Of a stretch of DNA of 64,000 bases, positions 34,822 through 43,020 are shown one piece after another. Where the stretch lies: the NCBI GenBank assembly GCA_036380735.1, contig DASVEE010000003.1:18772-82771 (forward strand). Direction: 5' to 3'. The translations under genes and the position numbers were made by a program. The first letter of the stretch is position 1. Each line of letters begins with the position of its first letter. Under the pieces are notes generated by a model that was given only the letters and a program-made list of their open reading frames with translations, made no database searches and was not told where the DNA came from. The stretch is from DASVEE01 sp036380735. GTDB lineage: Bacteria > Acidobacteriota > Thermoanaerobaculia > Gp7-AA8.

Positions 34822-35199
34822 TCAGCTCAGGCTCGCCAGCCGCTCCTCCAGTTCGTGGATGTGCTGCTTCAGCTCCTCGAGCTCCGCGCGCAGCACGACT
34901 TTCGTCTCGAGCGTGTCGAGCTTTTGTTCGATTCGCGCGATCCGTGCTTCGAGACTCACGACACGCGCTTCGACACTCACGATCCGCTCTTCGAGCCGCT
35001 GCAAGCCCGCTTTGATGGCGACAGACTCGGTATCGAGCTTGTCGAGCCGAGAGTAAACGTTGTCAAAGTGCCCATACATATTGCGCTCGAAGGAGGCAAT
35101 TCGTCCCTCGATGCGCTCCTCGACGACCCTCTCGATGTCCGGCAGGACCACTTCCCGATGGAAGCGCGTCAGAACGTTCAGCAGATCGTCGTTCGCCAC
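34822..35199 (-). CDS. Small coiled-coil protein
   Basis: A 125-residue protein, nearly all heptad-patterned from about residue 20 on (RLDKLDTESVAIKAGLQRLE, RIVSVEARVVSLEARIARIE, KLDTLETKVVLRAELEELK). No signal or membrane segment, and no family beyond a generic coiled coil. It lies 12 bp upstream of the lipoprotein gene on the same strand. Confidence 0.6.
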   Translation of the reverse strand: MANDDLLNVLTRFHREVVLPDIERVVEERIEGRIASFERNMYGHFDNVYSRLDKLDTESVAIKAGLQRLEERIVSVEARVVSLEARIARIEQKLDTLETKVVLRAELEELKQHIHELEERLASLS

Positions 35200-35249
35200 G
35201 TACCTATGCTACCCCGGACCCAGCCAAATCCAACCGCCCGCTGGACTCT

Positions 35250-35281
35250 GTCCCATAGGTCCCGATCCGCCCATCGCCTCA
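35250..35281. repeat. 9-bp repeat tract (GTCC type)
   Basis: Three degenerate units (GTCCCATAG, GTCCCGATC, CGCCCATCG) end at the stop of the minus-strand methyltransferase gene. Confidence 0.5.
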
Positions 35282-36046
35282 GCGCGGGACGCGCCCAACC
35301 ACATACAACATCACGCGATACCGCTCCATCCACGAAAGCAGCGACGTCGCGGCGAAGTTCGCGATGCGGAACGCCAGCGGGCGGTTCTCGAGCGCTCGCG
35401 CGAGCCGCGGCGCCGCATAGGCGATGTGCGCGATCGGCAGCGTCCCGGCCTCGAGCACTTCGAACCCCGCTTTCGCCAACTCTTCGCGAGCTTCGTCTAC
35501 AGAGAGGAGATACTGATAGAACGCGTGCTGGCTTTCGCGGTAGCCGACGTAGTCCGTGGCGTGCCGCGCCCATGGCGTGTCGACCGGCACCGTCACGACG
35601 ATGTGGCCGCCTGGTCGCACGACGCGGCGGAACTCGCGAAGGGCGGCACCCGGCCCCGCCTCGTCGTGCTCGATCACACCCCACGAGATCAGGGCGTCGT
35701 AGGAGGCGTCGGCCAGCGGCAAATTGCGGATGTCCGCCTGGACCCATTCGTCGTTCGGGTAGGCCTCGCGCAACCGCGCGATGAGCTCAGGCGAGTAGTC
35801 GCACCCGTTCGCGCGATAGCCGCGCGACTTGAGGAACTGCACCCACTCCCCGAAGCCGCAGCCCATGTCCACGATCGACGATCCGGCGGGCACGTATCTT
35901 TTGATCAGCTTCCACTCGCGCGTCCGGCTGAGGCGCAGCATCTTTCGCGCATTGACGCGCGTCGAATGGCGGAAGTTCGCGGCCCACATTTCGGGCGTGC
36001 TCGTCGTCTCTGCATTCCCGTGCGAAGGGCGGACGTCGCGGTACAT
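35279..36046 (-). CDS. Class I SAM-dependent methyltransferase
   Basis: A 255-residue Rossmann methyltransferase of the Methyltransf_11 type. Motif I is IVDMGCGFGEWVQFL, motif II is GCDYSPE, ADIRNLPLADASYDALISWGVIEH gives the substrate-side region, and VRPGGHIVVTVPV is motif III. The C-terminal region has a hydrophobic stretch (FAATSLLSWMERYRVMLYVVG). The substrate is unknown; similar stand-alone enzymes methylate lipids or small molecules. No operon partner is obvious. Confidence 0.85.
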   Translation of the reverse strand: MYRDVRPSHGNAETTSTPEMWAANFRHSTRVNARKMLRLSRTREWKLIKRYVPAGSSIVDMGCGFGEWVQFLKSRGYRANGCDYSPELIARLREAYPNDEWVQADIRNLPLADASYDALISWGVIEHDEAGPGAALREFRRVVRPGGHIVVTVPVDTPWARHATDYVGYRESQHAFYQYLLSVDEAREELAKAGFEVLEAGTLPIAHIAYAAPRLARALENRPLAFRIANFAATSLLSWMERYRVMLYVVGRVPR

Positions 36047-36097
36047 GGCGCGGATGGTACCACCGGATTTCAGCCCGGCACGGGCTCCGGAAATCCG

Positions 36098-37021
36098 TCA
36101 TTCGATGGCCAGCGCGCGATGCCACCGGGCCCGGCCGAAATACCAGACCAGCGCCACCACCGTCGGGACGAACGAGAAGATCAGCAGCCACTTCGCCACG
36201 CCGATGATCCCCGGGTTGAGCGGTGTGTGGATGTGCAGGTCGAGCGCGACGACCTCCAGATCGTTCATCAGCGCGCCCCCCTTCCCCTCGCGATACCAGG
36301 CGAGAAAGTCGGGGTCGTGCATCAGGCGCCAGGCGAAGCCGGTGCTGTGGATCTGGACGAAGAACGCGACGAAGGCACCGAGGGGTCGCTCGACCTCGGG
36401 GTTACGCCAGCCGACGCCGGCCAGCGCCTGATAGAAGAAGATGCCCGCGAGGATGAACTCGAAGGCGTGGCCCGCCGAAGCAATGGCGAGCTCGCGGCGC
36501 CACTCCGCGGTGACGAAGATCAGCCAGACGACGAAGAGCGTGCCGAAGAGCACCAGCCACTGCCGGTGCTCGCGAAAGCGCCACATCGTCCAGGCGAAGA
36601 CTCCCGCCACCGCGAGCGCGATCGACGTCCGGAAGATCCCCTGGTGCGTGAAGCCGCCGCCGTAAACGAAGTCGAACGCCGGCAACGAGGGATGCCCGAG
36701 CAGCCACCCCACGATGGCGTGACCGAGCTCGTGAAAAAGGGTGATGAGCACCGAGAAGATGAAGCGCAGCGGCGGCAGCGCGTAAACGACGAGCGCCGCG
36801 ACGAGGCCAAACCCGAGGATCTTCAGCTCGCGCGGGCCGAGCTTACCGTCGGTGACGGCGTCGTCATCATCTCTCGCGGTAGCCGCGGAACTTCTCCGCG
36901 GCGGGCGCACCACCGCCGGGAAGTCCAGTGACTGCTGCCATTTGGCGAAGATGACGCCGCAGGAGAGGCACTCGAGAGCGCCTGCGGCGTTGAGCGACCC
37001 GCATTTCGGACACGTCACCAC
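36098..37021 (-). CDS. M50-like membrane metalloprotease with N-terminal zinc ribbon
   Basis: About 307 residues from a GTG start (37021, or 37018). An N-terminal zinc ribbon has CPKC and CLSC pairs (residues 4-7 and 18-21), followed by a cytoplasmic linker. Membrane segments include ITLFHELGHAIVGWLLG with HELGH at about 97-101, the metal motif of site-2-protease-like (M50) proteins. Four or five further helices follow. Intramembrane cleavage of a membrane-bound substrate is plausible. It is divergent from the peptide locus and is the second HExxH membrane protein within 2 kb. Confidence 0.7.
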   Translation of the reverse strand: MVTCPKCGSLNAAGALECLSCGVIFAKWQQSLDFPAVVRPPRRSSAATARDDDDAVTDGKLGPRELKILGFGLVAALVVYALPPLRFIFSVLITLFHELGHAIVGWLLGHPSLPAFDFVYGGGFTHQGIFRTSIALAVAGVFAWTMWRFREHRQWLVLFGTLFVVWLIFVTAEWRRELAIASAGHAFEFILAGIFFYQALAGVGWRNPEVERPLGAFVAFFVQIHSTGFAWRLMHDPDFLAWYREGKGGALMNDLEVVALDLHIHTPLNPGIIGVAKWLLIFSFVPTVVALVWYFGRARWHRALAIE

Positions 37022-37098
37022 TCGATTGTACGTCTCACGAACTTCTGACGCGCCCGGCTGTACATGGCTGACGCGATGGAGACATAATTTGCGGTGCC

Positions 37099-37230
37099 AT
37101 GTCCCGCCAGCTCCCTTCCCAGGTCGTCGAAGCACCCCACTCGCTGAAGCTGCGCCTCGCCATCGGCGGCGTCACCATCTCCTGGCTTCTGTCCATCGCC
37201 TTCCTCTTCCTTGCCTTGAAGCAGGTGTAA
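37099..37230 (+). CDS. Small single-pass membrane protein, 43 residues
   Basis: ATG at 37099 to TAA at 37228-37230. The first 17 residues are hydrophilic (MSRQLPSQVVEAPHSLK), followed by one hydrophobic helix (LAIGGVTISWLLSIAFLFLAL) and KQV. There is no clear SD. It lies between the divergent M50-like gene and the peptide locus. A real gene is plausible because the codon bias matches neighbours and the topology is coherent, but there is no family evidence. Confidence 0.45.
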   Translation: MSRQLPSQVVEAPHSLKLRLAIGGVTISWLLSIAFLFLALKQV

Positions 37231-37327
37231 TCGACGCTGGTAAGCGCGCGACTATGGAAAGTGCATCCGAGAGCCGCTGCTTACGTAGTCGGTGTATCGC
37301 ACCCGCTTCATCCGCTTTCTGAAGGTG

Positions 37328-37360
37328 TTCGTCACAGACTGGCTTTACTTCGTCACAGAA
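37328..37360 (+). promoter_or_regulatory. Direct repeat upstream of peptide gene (operator candidate)
   Basis: TTCGTCACAGA occurs at 37328-37338 and again at 37349-37359, so the copies start exactly 21 bp (two helical turns) apart and about 100 bp upstream of the peptide start. Same-face spacing is typical of a dimeric activator or repressor site. No -35/-10 could be assigned with confidence. Confidence 0.5.
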
Positions 37361-37444
37361 TTACTTCCTCTCCTACAGAAGTCGTGATAGCCTCCGCTCA
37401 ATCCTGAATTGCGCGCGCAGTGCACGGCTCCTGAACTGAAGAAC

Positions 37445-37455
37445 AAAGGAGGTGA
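37445..37455 (+). promoter_or_regulatory. Very strong ribosome binding site of peptide gene
   Basis: AAAGGAGGTGA is a full match to the 3' end of 16S rRNA, five bases before the GTG start. It fixes the start of the 35-residue gene and is among the strongest SD sequences in the window. Confidence 0.85.
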
Positions 37456-37460
37456 GCTCT

Positions 37461-37568
37461 GTGAAGAAATTCGCTATCCGTAAAGTGGAAACCGTCAAGA
37501 CGACGGCCGCGATGTATGAATGTCGCGCCTGTTTCCCGTGGTGGATGTGCATCGGATCCATCGAGTAG
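37461..37568 (+). CDS. Candidate ribosomally made peptide precursor, 35 residues
   Basis: GTG start at 37461 to TAG at 37566-37568. The N-terminal part (residues 1-17, MKKFAIRKVETVKTTAA) is basic and looks like a leader. The C-terminal part (MYECRACFPWWMCIGSIE) has three Cys (21, 24, 30), a double Trp and a Tyr. The gene has a consensus SD, a hairpin directly after it, and a protease with a PqqD-like domain next. These are the hallmarks of a RiPP precursor locus. I do not recognise the core family. No obvious tailoring enzyme lies between it and the next gene, so the peptide may be disulfide-bonded or modified by enzymes elsewhere, such as the MNIO 5 kb away. Confidence 0.75.
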   Translation: MKKFAIRKVETVKTTAAMYECRACFPWWMCIGSIE

Positions 37569-37582
37569 TCGTTTGACGCCGG

Positions 37583-37618
37583 CACGGGACGAGCGCACGG
37601 CGTCCCGTGTCTTCCTTT
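37583..37618 (+). terminator. Hairpin after peptide gene (terminator/attenuator)
   Basis: CACGGGACG (37583-37591) and CGTCCCGTG (37601-37609) pair perfectly over 9 bp with a 9-base loop, followed by the T-rich TCTTCCTTTTCCTTCC. Partial termination here would make much more peptide mRNA than protease mRNA. Confidence 0.7.
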
Positions 37619-37648
37619 TCCTTCCATCTTCTGAGCTCCACTAAAAAC

Positions 37649-38872
37649 ATGCCTCGCTACTCAGCGGATACGATCGTCATCGTCGAGCCTCTCTCTCGCC
37701 AGCCGGAGCCTGATGGAATTCTCGTCGGGCGCAAAGACACCGCCACGTTTCTTCTTCTGCCCGAAGAAGCCGTTCAGATCCTCGACGATCTCGCGACCGG
37801 CATGACTGTGGGGGAAGCGCAGCGCCGCCATCAACAGCAGCATGGTGAAACGCCCGACATGGAAGACCTCCTCACGGCAGTCGAGGAGGCAGGTTTCGTC
37901 CGGCCCGCCGGTTCCGCGAAATCGCAGGCGACGCCGGCACTCAAGGCGTACCACTTCGAATGGATCTCGGAACGCTGGGCACGACGGCTGACGGCGAAGC
38001 CATTGCTCCTCACCGGTGCGCTGCTCACGCTTTTCGCCGTCGCCGCGCTGATCCTGCAGCCCTCGATCATTCCGAGCTGGCGTGCCGCGTACTTCCCCAC
38101 CAACACCGCCGCGGGCCTCCTGTTCCTCATGGTGATGGGGCTTTTCACGACGTTTCTTCATGAGATGGGACATCTCATCGCCGCGCGCGCCCGTGGCGTC
38201 TCCTGCCGCTTCGGCATCGGGAACCAGTTGTGGTTCCTGACCTGGGAGACGGACATGACCGGCATCTGGGCTCTTCCCCGAACCCAGCGCTATCTGCCGA
38301 TCCTCGGCGGCCCGATCGTGGACGTTTTCACCGCGAGCGCGCTCATCGCCGGCTTTTTCGCCACCGCGAACGGCTGGATCGCGCCGAGCCCCACGGTCAT
38401 GCAGTTCGGAAAGGCACTCCTCCTCATCTACCTGATGAGGATCGTGTGGCAGTGCTACTTCTTCCTCCGCACCGACTTCTACTACGCCTTCTCCAATCTC
38501 CTCGGCTGCCGCAGCCTCATGCAGGACACCGAGGATTACCTCCGCAATGTGCGGGCTCGATGGCTGAGGTTCGGCAAGCCCGTCGATCAGCAGCACGTGG
38601 CGCCGGGCGAGCAGCGAATGATTCGCGCCTACTCGATCATCTGGGTTGCCGGACGCGCGATCTCGTTCGCGCTCCTTCTGTTCGTCCAACTGCCGTTGCT
38701 CTTCTATTACATCAAGCTCCTCGTGGAGCGGGTGCGCAACGGCACGTTCAGCGTCAACAGCGACACCTCGATCGTACCGATCATTACAGCGGCGTTCTTC
38801 TCCCTTTTTCTTCTCTCGGGGCTGGCACTCTGGCTCAAACAGCTATGGCTCAGGAAAGGTTCGAGCATATGA
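37649..38872 (+). CDS. PqqD-like/M50-like membrane metalloprotease of peptide locus
   Basis: A 407-residue protein. Residues 5-85 resemble a PqqD/RRE leader-binding domain (TATFLLLPEEAVQILDDLATGMTVGEAQRRHQQ, then EDLLTAVEEAGFV). Six or so membrane helices follow, with the zinc motif HEMGH at 171-175 in FTTFLHEMGHLIAARARG and a likely third ligand D225 in LGGPIVDVF, the site-2-protease arrangement. This domain order is known for putative peptide zinc metalloproteases of RiPP loci (YydH-like), which cut and help export the peptide. It overlaps the TPR gene by 4 bp (ATGA). Confidence 0.8.
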   Translation: MPRYSADTIVIVEPLSRQPEPDGILVGRKDTATFLLLPEEAVQILDDLATGMTVGEAQRRHQQQHGETPDMEDLLTAVEEAGFVRPAGSAKSQATPALKAYHFEWISERWARRLTAKPLLLTGALLTLFAVAALILQPSIIPSWRAAYFPTNTAAGLLFLMVMGLFTTFLHEMGHLIAARARGVSCRFGIGNQLWFLTWETDMTGIWALPRTQRYLPILGGPIVDVFTASALIAGFFATANGWIAPSPTVMQFGKALLLIYLMRIVWQCYFFLRTDFYYAFSNLLGCRSLMQDTEDYLRNVRARWLRFGKPVDQQHVAPGEQRMIRAYSIIWVAGRAISFALLLFVQLPLLFYYIKLLVERVRNGTFSVNSDTSIVPIITAAFFSLFLLSGLALWLKQLWLRKGSSI

Positions 38873-40776
38873 CTTCACAGTTGACAGCGGACGTTGCAGA
38901 GGCGACGCAGACCGGCACCAGCCGCATCGTAGAAGCACCCCGTGGACGAGGACGGCAACGGTGGATCGAGGAACTGCTCGCCGATGCGCGCGAGCAGGGG
39001 CGTGATGCGCTTGCCGTCACCTGCAGGCTCGAGACGCATGGCGCCTGGGCGGGCGTGGCCGACCTCTTCCGCAACCTCTTCCCCACCATCGACGAAGCCG
39101 CGCCTGATCTTCTCCGGCAACATTCGTACGCTCTGGCACTGACGATTCCCGAGTTGCGCCGGCGTTTCCCGATGAAGAACGCCAGTCTCACGGATTCAAC
39201 GCCGGTGAAGGAGCGCGTGCGCAGCTATCCCGTCGATCGCGCCTACCGGCTCGTGCACGGGCTGATCGACCTGCTCGACGCATGGCTGCCCCGTCAATCG
39301 CGCCGTCTCCTCCTCGTCTGCGACGGCTTCGACGGCGCGGGCGCGCTGGGACAGCGCTTCTTCCGCGAGCTGGTTCGCCGCCGTCTCGAGCGCCTGCCGC
39401 TCGATCTCGTGTTCGTCGTCGACGAGGGGCGTGGCGCCACCGCTGCCGCGATGCTGGAAGACGCCGGCCTTCGCGTTGCCGCACTCCCGGTATCGGGCAA
39501 CGATGAGCCGCTCGATCTCGCCGTGCTCAATGCCACGATCGAAGACCTCGAACGCCGCGTGCTCGGCGACATCAGCCAATCGGACAATCACCTTCCGCTG
39601 CTGATCCACTCCTGCATGATTACCGGCCAGGCGGAGCGCGCGCTGCACTGGCGCGCCATCGCGCTCGTCATCTACAACCACTACGGCTTCTACGAGGACG
39701 CGCTCCACTTTGGCGAGCCGCTCGTGCCGCACATCGACCGCGCGTGCCACGGCGAGAACACCTTCACGCGCTGGCAGATCATCTCCGGCCTCTTCAATGC
39801 CCTCGTCGCTATTGGGCGTGCCGACGACGCGTATCACCTCGTGCACGACGAAGGTCTGATCAAGGTCGACGAGCCGAACGATCTCGTCAGCATCTATTAC
39901 ACGATGGCCATGCTGCACTGCCGCTTCCTGCCGGTCAAAGACCTGGCGAAAGCGGAGGAGTATCTCGACAAGTCACTCGCCATCGTGGAGAAGACCACGC
40001 TCTCCGAGAACGAAAAGCACTACCTCGCCGTCTTCGCGCTCAACGGCGTGGCCTTCATTCGCCATCTGCAAGGGCGTGTCGAAGAAGCGGCGCAGCTCTG
40101 CCGCGAAGGTTTCGAGCGGCTCAGCCTCCATCTCACCGATGAGGAGTACAAGCTGCACCGCTCCGTGCTGCTGTACAACATCGCTCAGGTGCACACCTCG
40201 ACGCGCAACTACGACGAAGCCCTCAGCTACTTCGCTCAGGCGATGGAGATCGATCCGCGCTACTCCGAGTACTACAACGATCGCGGCAGCGTCTATCTGA
40301 AGATCGGCCGGTTTGCCGAGGCAATCGCCGACTATCGCAAAGCGACGGAGCTCTCCGAGCCCTACCACGAGGTCTACACGAATCTCGGTCAGGCGTACAA
40401 CCTGAACGGCGACCCTGAGAACGCCGCCGTTGCGTACACCAAGGCGCTCGATCTCGATCCTCGCCAGTTGCTGCCGTGGCTCGGACGCGCGCAGGCATTC
40501 GAAGCCCTCGGCAATACCGACGCGGCGCTCGCCGACTACAGCAGCGCCCTCACCCTCGATGCGTCGGACGCGCTCATCTGGGCCAATCGCGCCGTGCTGC
40601 AGTACGAGCGGGGACGTGTCGAAGACTCCGTTGCCGATCTCGATCAGGCAATCGTGCGCTCGCCCAAGCTTGCCGACCTCTACGCCAATCGCGCCGTCGC
40701 GTTGGCGGATCTCGGTCGGCTGGACGAGGCGGCGCGCGATCAGGCGATGGCGCAGCAACTGTCGGCACCAGCATAG
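38869..40776 (+). CDS. TPR protein with degenerate ATPase-like N terminus, peptide locus
   Basis: A 635-residue soluble protein. Residues 20-220 look like a STAND/MalT-type ATPase without a Walker A loop, but with a Walker B-like LLLVCDGFDG (about 145) and RLPLDLVFVVDE. Residues 250-630 contain about nine TPR units, the last six regular (for example AEAIADYRKATELSEPYHEVYTNLGQAYNLNGDPENAAVAYTKAL). It may be a scaffold for the protease or peptide. Coupling to the protease gene (ATGA) ties it to the peptide locus. No transporter or radical SAM gene follows. Confidence 0.75.
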   Translation: MTSQLTADVAEATQTGTSRIVEAPRGRGRQRWIEELLADAREQGRDALAVTCRLETHGAWAGVADLFRNLFPTIDEAAPDLLRQHSYALALTIPELRRRFPMKNASLTDSTPVKERVRSYPVDRAYRLVHGLIDLLDAWLPRQSRRLLLVCDGFDGAGALGQRFFRELVRRRLERLPLDLVFVVDEGRGATAAAMLEDAGLRVAALPVSGNDEPLDLAVLNATIEDLERRVLGDISQSDNHLPLLIHSCMITGQAERALHWRAIALVIYNHYGFYEDALHFGEPLVPHIDRACHGENTFTRWQIISGLFNALVAIGRADDAYHLVHDEGLIKVDEPNDLVSIYYTMAMLHCRFLPVKDLAKAEEYLDKSLAIVEKTTLSENEKHYLAVFALNGVAFIRHLQGRVEEAAQLCREGFERLSLHLTDEEYKLHRSVLLYNIAQVHTSTRNYDEALSYFAQAMEIDPRYSEYYNDRGSVYLKIGRFAEAIADYRKATELSEPYHEVYTNLGQAYNLNGDPENAAVAYTKALDLDPRQLLPWLGRAQAFEALGNTDAALADYSSALTLDASDALIWANRAVLQYERGRVEDSVADLDQAIVRSPKLADLYANRAVALADLGRLDEAARDQAMAQQLSAPA

Positions 40777-40782
40777 CGATTG

Positions 40783-40807
40783 ACAGGGAGCCCGGGAGGC
40801 TCCCTGT
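40783..40807. terminator. Perfect 10-bp stem after the TPR gene
   Basis: ACAGGGAGCC (40783-40792) and GGCTCCCTGT (40798-40807) pair around a 5-base loop, six bases after the stop. No T-run follows, so it may be a Rho-assisted end or a stabilising hairpin. It marks the probable end of the peptide operon. Confidence 0.65.
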
Positions 40808-40885
40808 TACGCTCGCGCTTCAGCCGGGGTGACCCGGTGACTGCGGTCACGCGCGTGGCACGCGTCGTGATCGTACGGTGCCTCC

Positions 40886-41176
40886 ATGAGCGACGAGATC
40901 TTCGAGTTCGGCGAGCGGACGATCATGCAGTTGCGCAATCAGCAGTTCACCCCTGACGAGGAGTTCGGCACGGTCGTGCTTCGCCCCACCACGACGCCGG
41001 CTACCCCGCTGCCGTCGCCGGCGTTGCACGTGACGGGCGCGGAGCCCGCGGCCAGCGCCGACCCGATGGTCCGCCTCGAACAGAAGCTCGACGCCGCATT
41101 GCACCTCATCGCCTCCATGCAGCAGCGTCTCGACTCCCTCGACGCCACACTTGCCCGCTTCCTCATGCAGCGCTGA
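40886..41176 (+). CDS. Small protein with C-terminal coiled coil, unknown
   Basis: A 96-residue protein. The N-terminal part is polar (EIFEFGERTIMQLRNQQFTPDEEFG), the middle has a Thr/Pro/Ala-rich linker (TTTPATPLPSPA), and residues 60-95 form a heptad helix (VRLEQKLDAALHLIASMQQRLDSLDATLARFL). No family is recognised. It lies 110 bp after the peptide operon and behind its hairpin, so it is probably separate. Confidence 0.5.
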   Translation: MSDEIFEFGERTIMQLRNQQFTPDEEFGTVVLRPTTTPATPLPSPALHVTGAEPAASADPMVRLEQKLDAALHLIASMQQRLDSLDATLARFLMQR

Positions 41177-41350
41177 CCGCACGCGCATTTGACACGCCGA
41201 ACGGCGACGTCTACTCTCGCAATCGCTATGCGCCTCCTGCTGACGCCTTCGACATCCGTCCCAACCGCCATGAAGTCATGTGCGGTGGCCGCAGGTCTGG
41301 CGCAGCGCTGATTCCGCTTCCACTCCTTCGGCCGCCCGGTCGAAGGGGTT

Positions 41351-42040
41351 ATGCGTAGAAACAGCAATCCAGAAAAGCTGCGCGACATGGTCCGCAGCAT
41401 TCTTCCGTCGAAGAACCGTGAAGCCGCACGTGCGGCGAAAGTCACCGAGCGCCGTCGCGTCCGCCGCGCCGTGCGCACGGATCTCCGTCATGAGGACTAT
41501 GAAACGAGCCCTGTCGATTTCCTTCAGGACGCGTTTCAGTCCCCGAACGTCTACTGGCGCCGCGGCGGCGACAAGCTCAATCATTTTCTGCGGTGGTGCG
41601 AAGCCATCACCGCGGGGATGACCGCCGTCGACGCGTTGTCGTACGTCCGCAGCCTCCTGCCGCGCAATCTCATCGGCGAGCATGCGTACGAGCATTGGAA
41701 AGAGGTGTGTACCCGCGATCGTCGGTACGGGTCGAAGTCGCAGCACCACGAGCGCCGCCGGCGCGAGCTGCAAAGCCGCTTCGACCAGACCCGCTGCGCC
41801 CTCCGCGGGGCACTCCGCGAAGACCCCACGCTCCTCGGGCGCCTCAACGCCGACATCAAACGCGGCCGGCAACCCGATCCACCACGCCGGCTGCTGCGAG
41901 GGATGCACGACGTCGATGCTTTCGTGCAATTCGTCCTGTACGGCGGGCCGGACATCCCGCACGACTGCTGGGTGTACAACTTCATTCCGGTCAGCCACGG
42001 GGTGGAGTACGAATGCCTCATGCGGGCGGTGAACCAATAG
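41351..42040 (+). CDS. Uncharacterised basic protein
   Basis: A 229-residue protein with no signal peptide or membrane helix. The N-terminal 50 residues are Arg/Lys-rich (MRRNSNPEKLRDMVRSILPS, then ERRRVRRAVR), suggesting nucleic-acid or ribosome contact. Two better-ordered blocks follow: YWRRGGDKLNHFLRWCEAIT with LLPRNLIGEHAYEHWKEVC, and HDVDAFVQFVLYGG with CWVYNFIPVSHGVEYECLMR. I do not recognise it. Its TAG stop lies inside a 9-bp repeat tract. Confidence 0.6.
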   Translation: MRRNSNPEKLRDMVRSILPSKNREAARAAKVTERRRVRRAVRTDLRHEDYETSPVDFLQDAFQSPNVYWRRGGDKLNHFLRWCEAITAGMTAVDALSYVRSLLPRNLIGEHAYEHWKEVCTRDRRYGSKSQHHERRRRELQSRFDQTRCALRGALREDPTLLGRLNADIKRGRQPDPPRRLLRGMHDVDAFVQFVLYGGPDIPHDCWVYNFIPVSHGVEYECLMRAVNQ

Positions 42041-42132
42041 GACAGATGGGACGAATGGGACAGATGGGACTCGCGCATGCGCTTGACGCGAAGCCGGGGC
42101 TCATCGGTCCTGTTCGTCCCATTCGTCTCCTG
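42036..42132. repeat. 9-bp repeats in inverted orientation around a spacer
   Basis: GGAC-type units (42038-42070, including the TAG stop of the preceding gene) and GTCC-type units (42102-42131) flank 31 bases. The arms can form a hairpin between two plus-strand genes. Confidence 0.7.
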
Positions 42133-42153
42133 GGTCCATTTAGAATCCCCCAC

Positions 42154-43020
42154 GTGAAACGCTCCGCCGCACTCCTGCTGCTTCTTCTCACCGCCTGCGC
42201 TTCCTCGCAAGACGGCCTCGCCATCCGCGTCGACCGCATCCTTGCGGCGCACCCGCAGCAAACGATCGCCGTGGCCATGCTCGATCTCCGCGACGGCAGC
42301 ACGTTCGCACGCAACGAGCGCGAGGTCTTCCACGCCGCCAGCACGATGAAGGTGCCGGTCATGCTCGGCGTGTTCGAGGCCATCACGCGCGGCGAGCTGC
42401 GGCTCGACCAGCCGGTGCCGGTGCACAACGAATTCACCAGCATCTTCGACGGCTCGCGCTATTCGCTGGAGTCGCGCGAAGACTCCGACCAGTCGCTGTA
42501 CGACTCCATCGGGCGAGAGGTCGCGCTCGAGGAGCTCGTGCGCCGCATGATCGTGCGCAGCTCCAACCTCGCCACGAACCTCGTCATCGAGCGTCTCGGA
42601 GCGCCGCGCGTCATGGCGCTGATGAAACAGATCGGCGCGAACGACATCCAGGTGCTGCGCGGCGTCGAGGACGACAAGGCGTACCACGCCGGGATGAACA
42701 ACACGACGACCGCGCACGACCTCATGCTGATCTTCCGCACGATCGCGGTCGGCGAAGCGATCTCGCGCGAAGCATCGTCGACGATGACCGCGATCCTCCT
42801 CGCGCAGGAGCACAACGACGGCATCCCCGCCGGATTGCCAACCGGCACGCGCGTCGCGCACAAGACCGGCTCCATCACCGCCATCTCCCACGACGCCGGC
42901 ATCGTCTATCGTCCCGACGGCTCCGCGTACGTGCTCGTCGTCCTGACGCGCGGCTTCAAGGACGGCGACGAAGCCCAGCGCGTCATCGCCGACATCGCCC
43001 GTGCTTCCTACCGGCCGTAG
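42154..43020 (+). CDS. Class A beta-lactamase-fold serine hydrolase lipoprotein
   Basis: A 288-residue exported protein from a GTG start, with lipobox LTAC (residues 12-15). All penicillin-interacting motifs are visible: S63-T-M-K66, S136-S-N138 in VRSSNLATN, and K237-T-G239 in AHKTGS. The catalytic omega-loop Glu of true class A enzymes is not certain. It may be a beta-lactamase or a D,D-peptidase-like or esterase-like relative. It acts in the periplasm. No ampR-like regulator is adjacent, so it is not a classical inducible resistance locus. Confidence 0.85.
   Translation: MKRSAALLLLLLTACASSQDGLAIRVDRILAAHPQQTIAVAMLDLRDGSTFARNEREVFHAASTMKVPVMLGVFEAITRGELRLDQPVPVHNEFTSIFDGSRYSLESREDSDQSLYDSIGREVALEELVRRMIVRSSNLATNLVIERLGAPRVMALMKQIGANDIQVLRGVEDDKAYHAGMNNTTTAHDLMLIFRTIAVGEAISREASSTMTAILLAQEHNDGIPAGLPTGTRVAHKTGSITAISHDAGIVYRPDGSAYVLVVLTRGFKDGDEAQRVIADIARASYRP

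Noticed and set aside
37254..37322. Second small peptide MESASESRCLRSRCIAPASSAF upstream of the 35-residue gene
   Set aside because: No ribosome binding site, and composition unlike the supported precursor.
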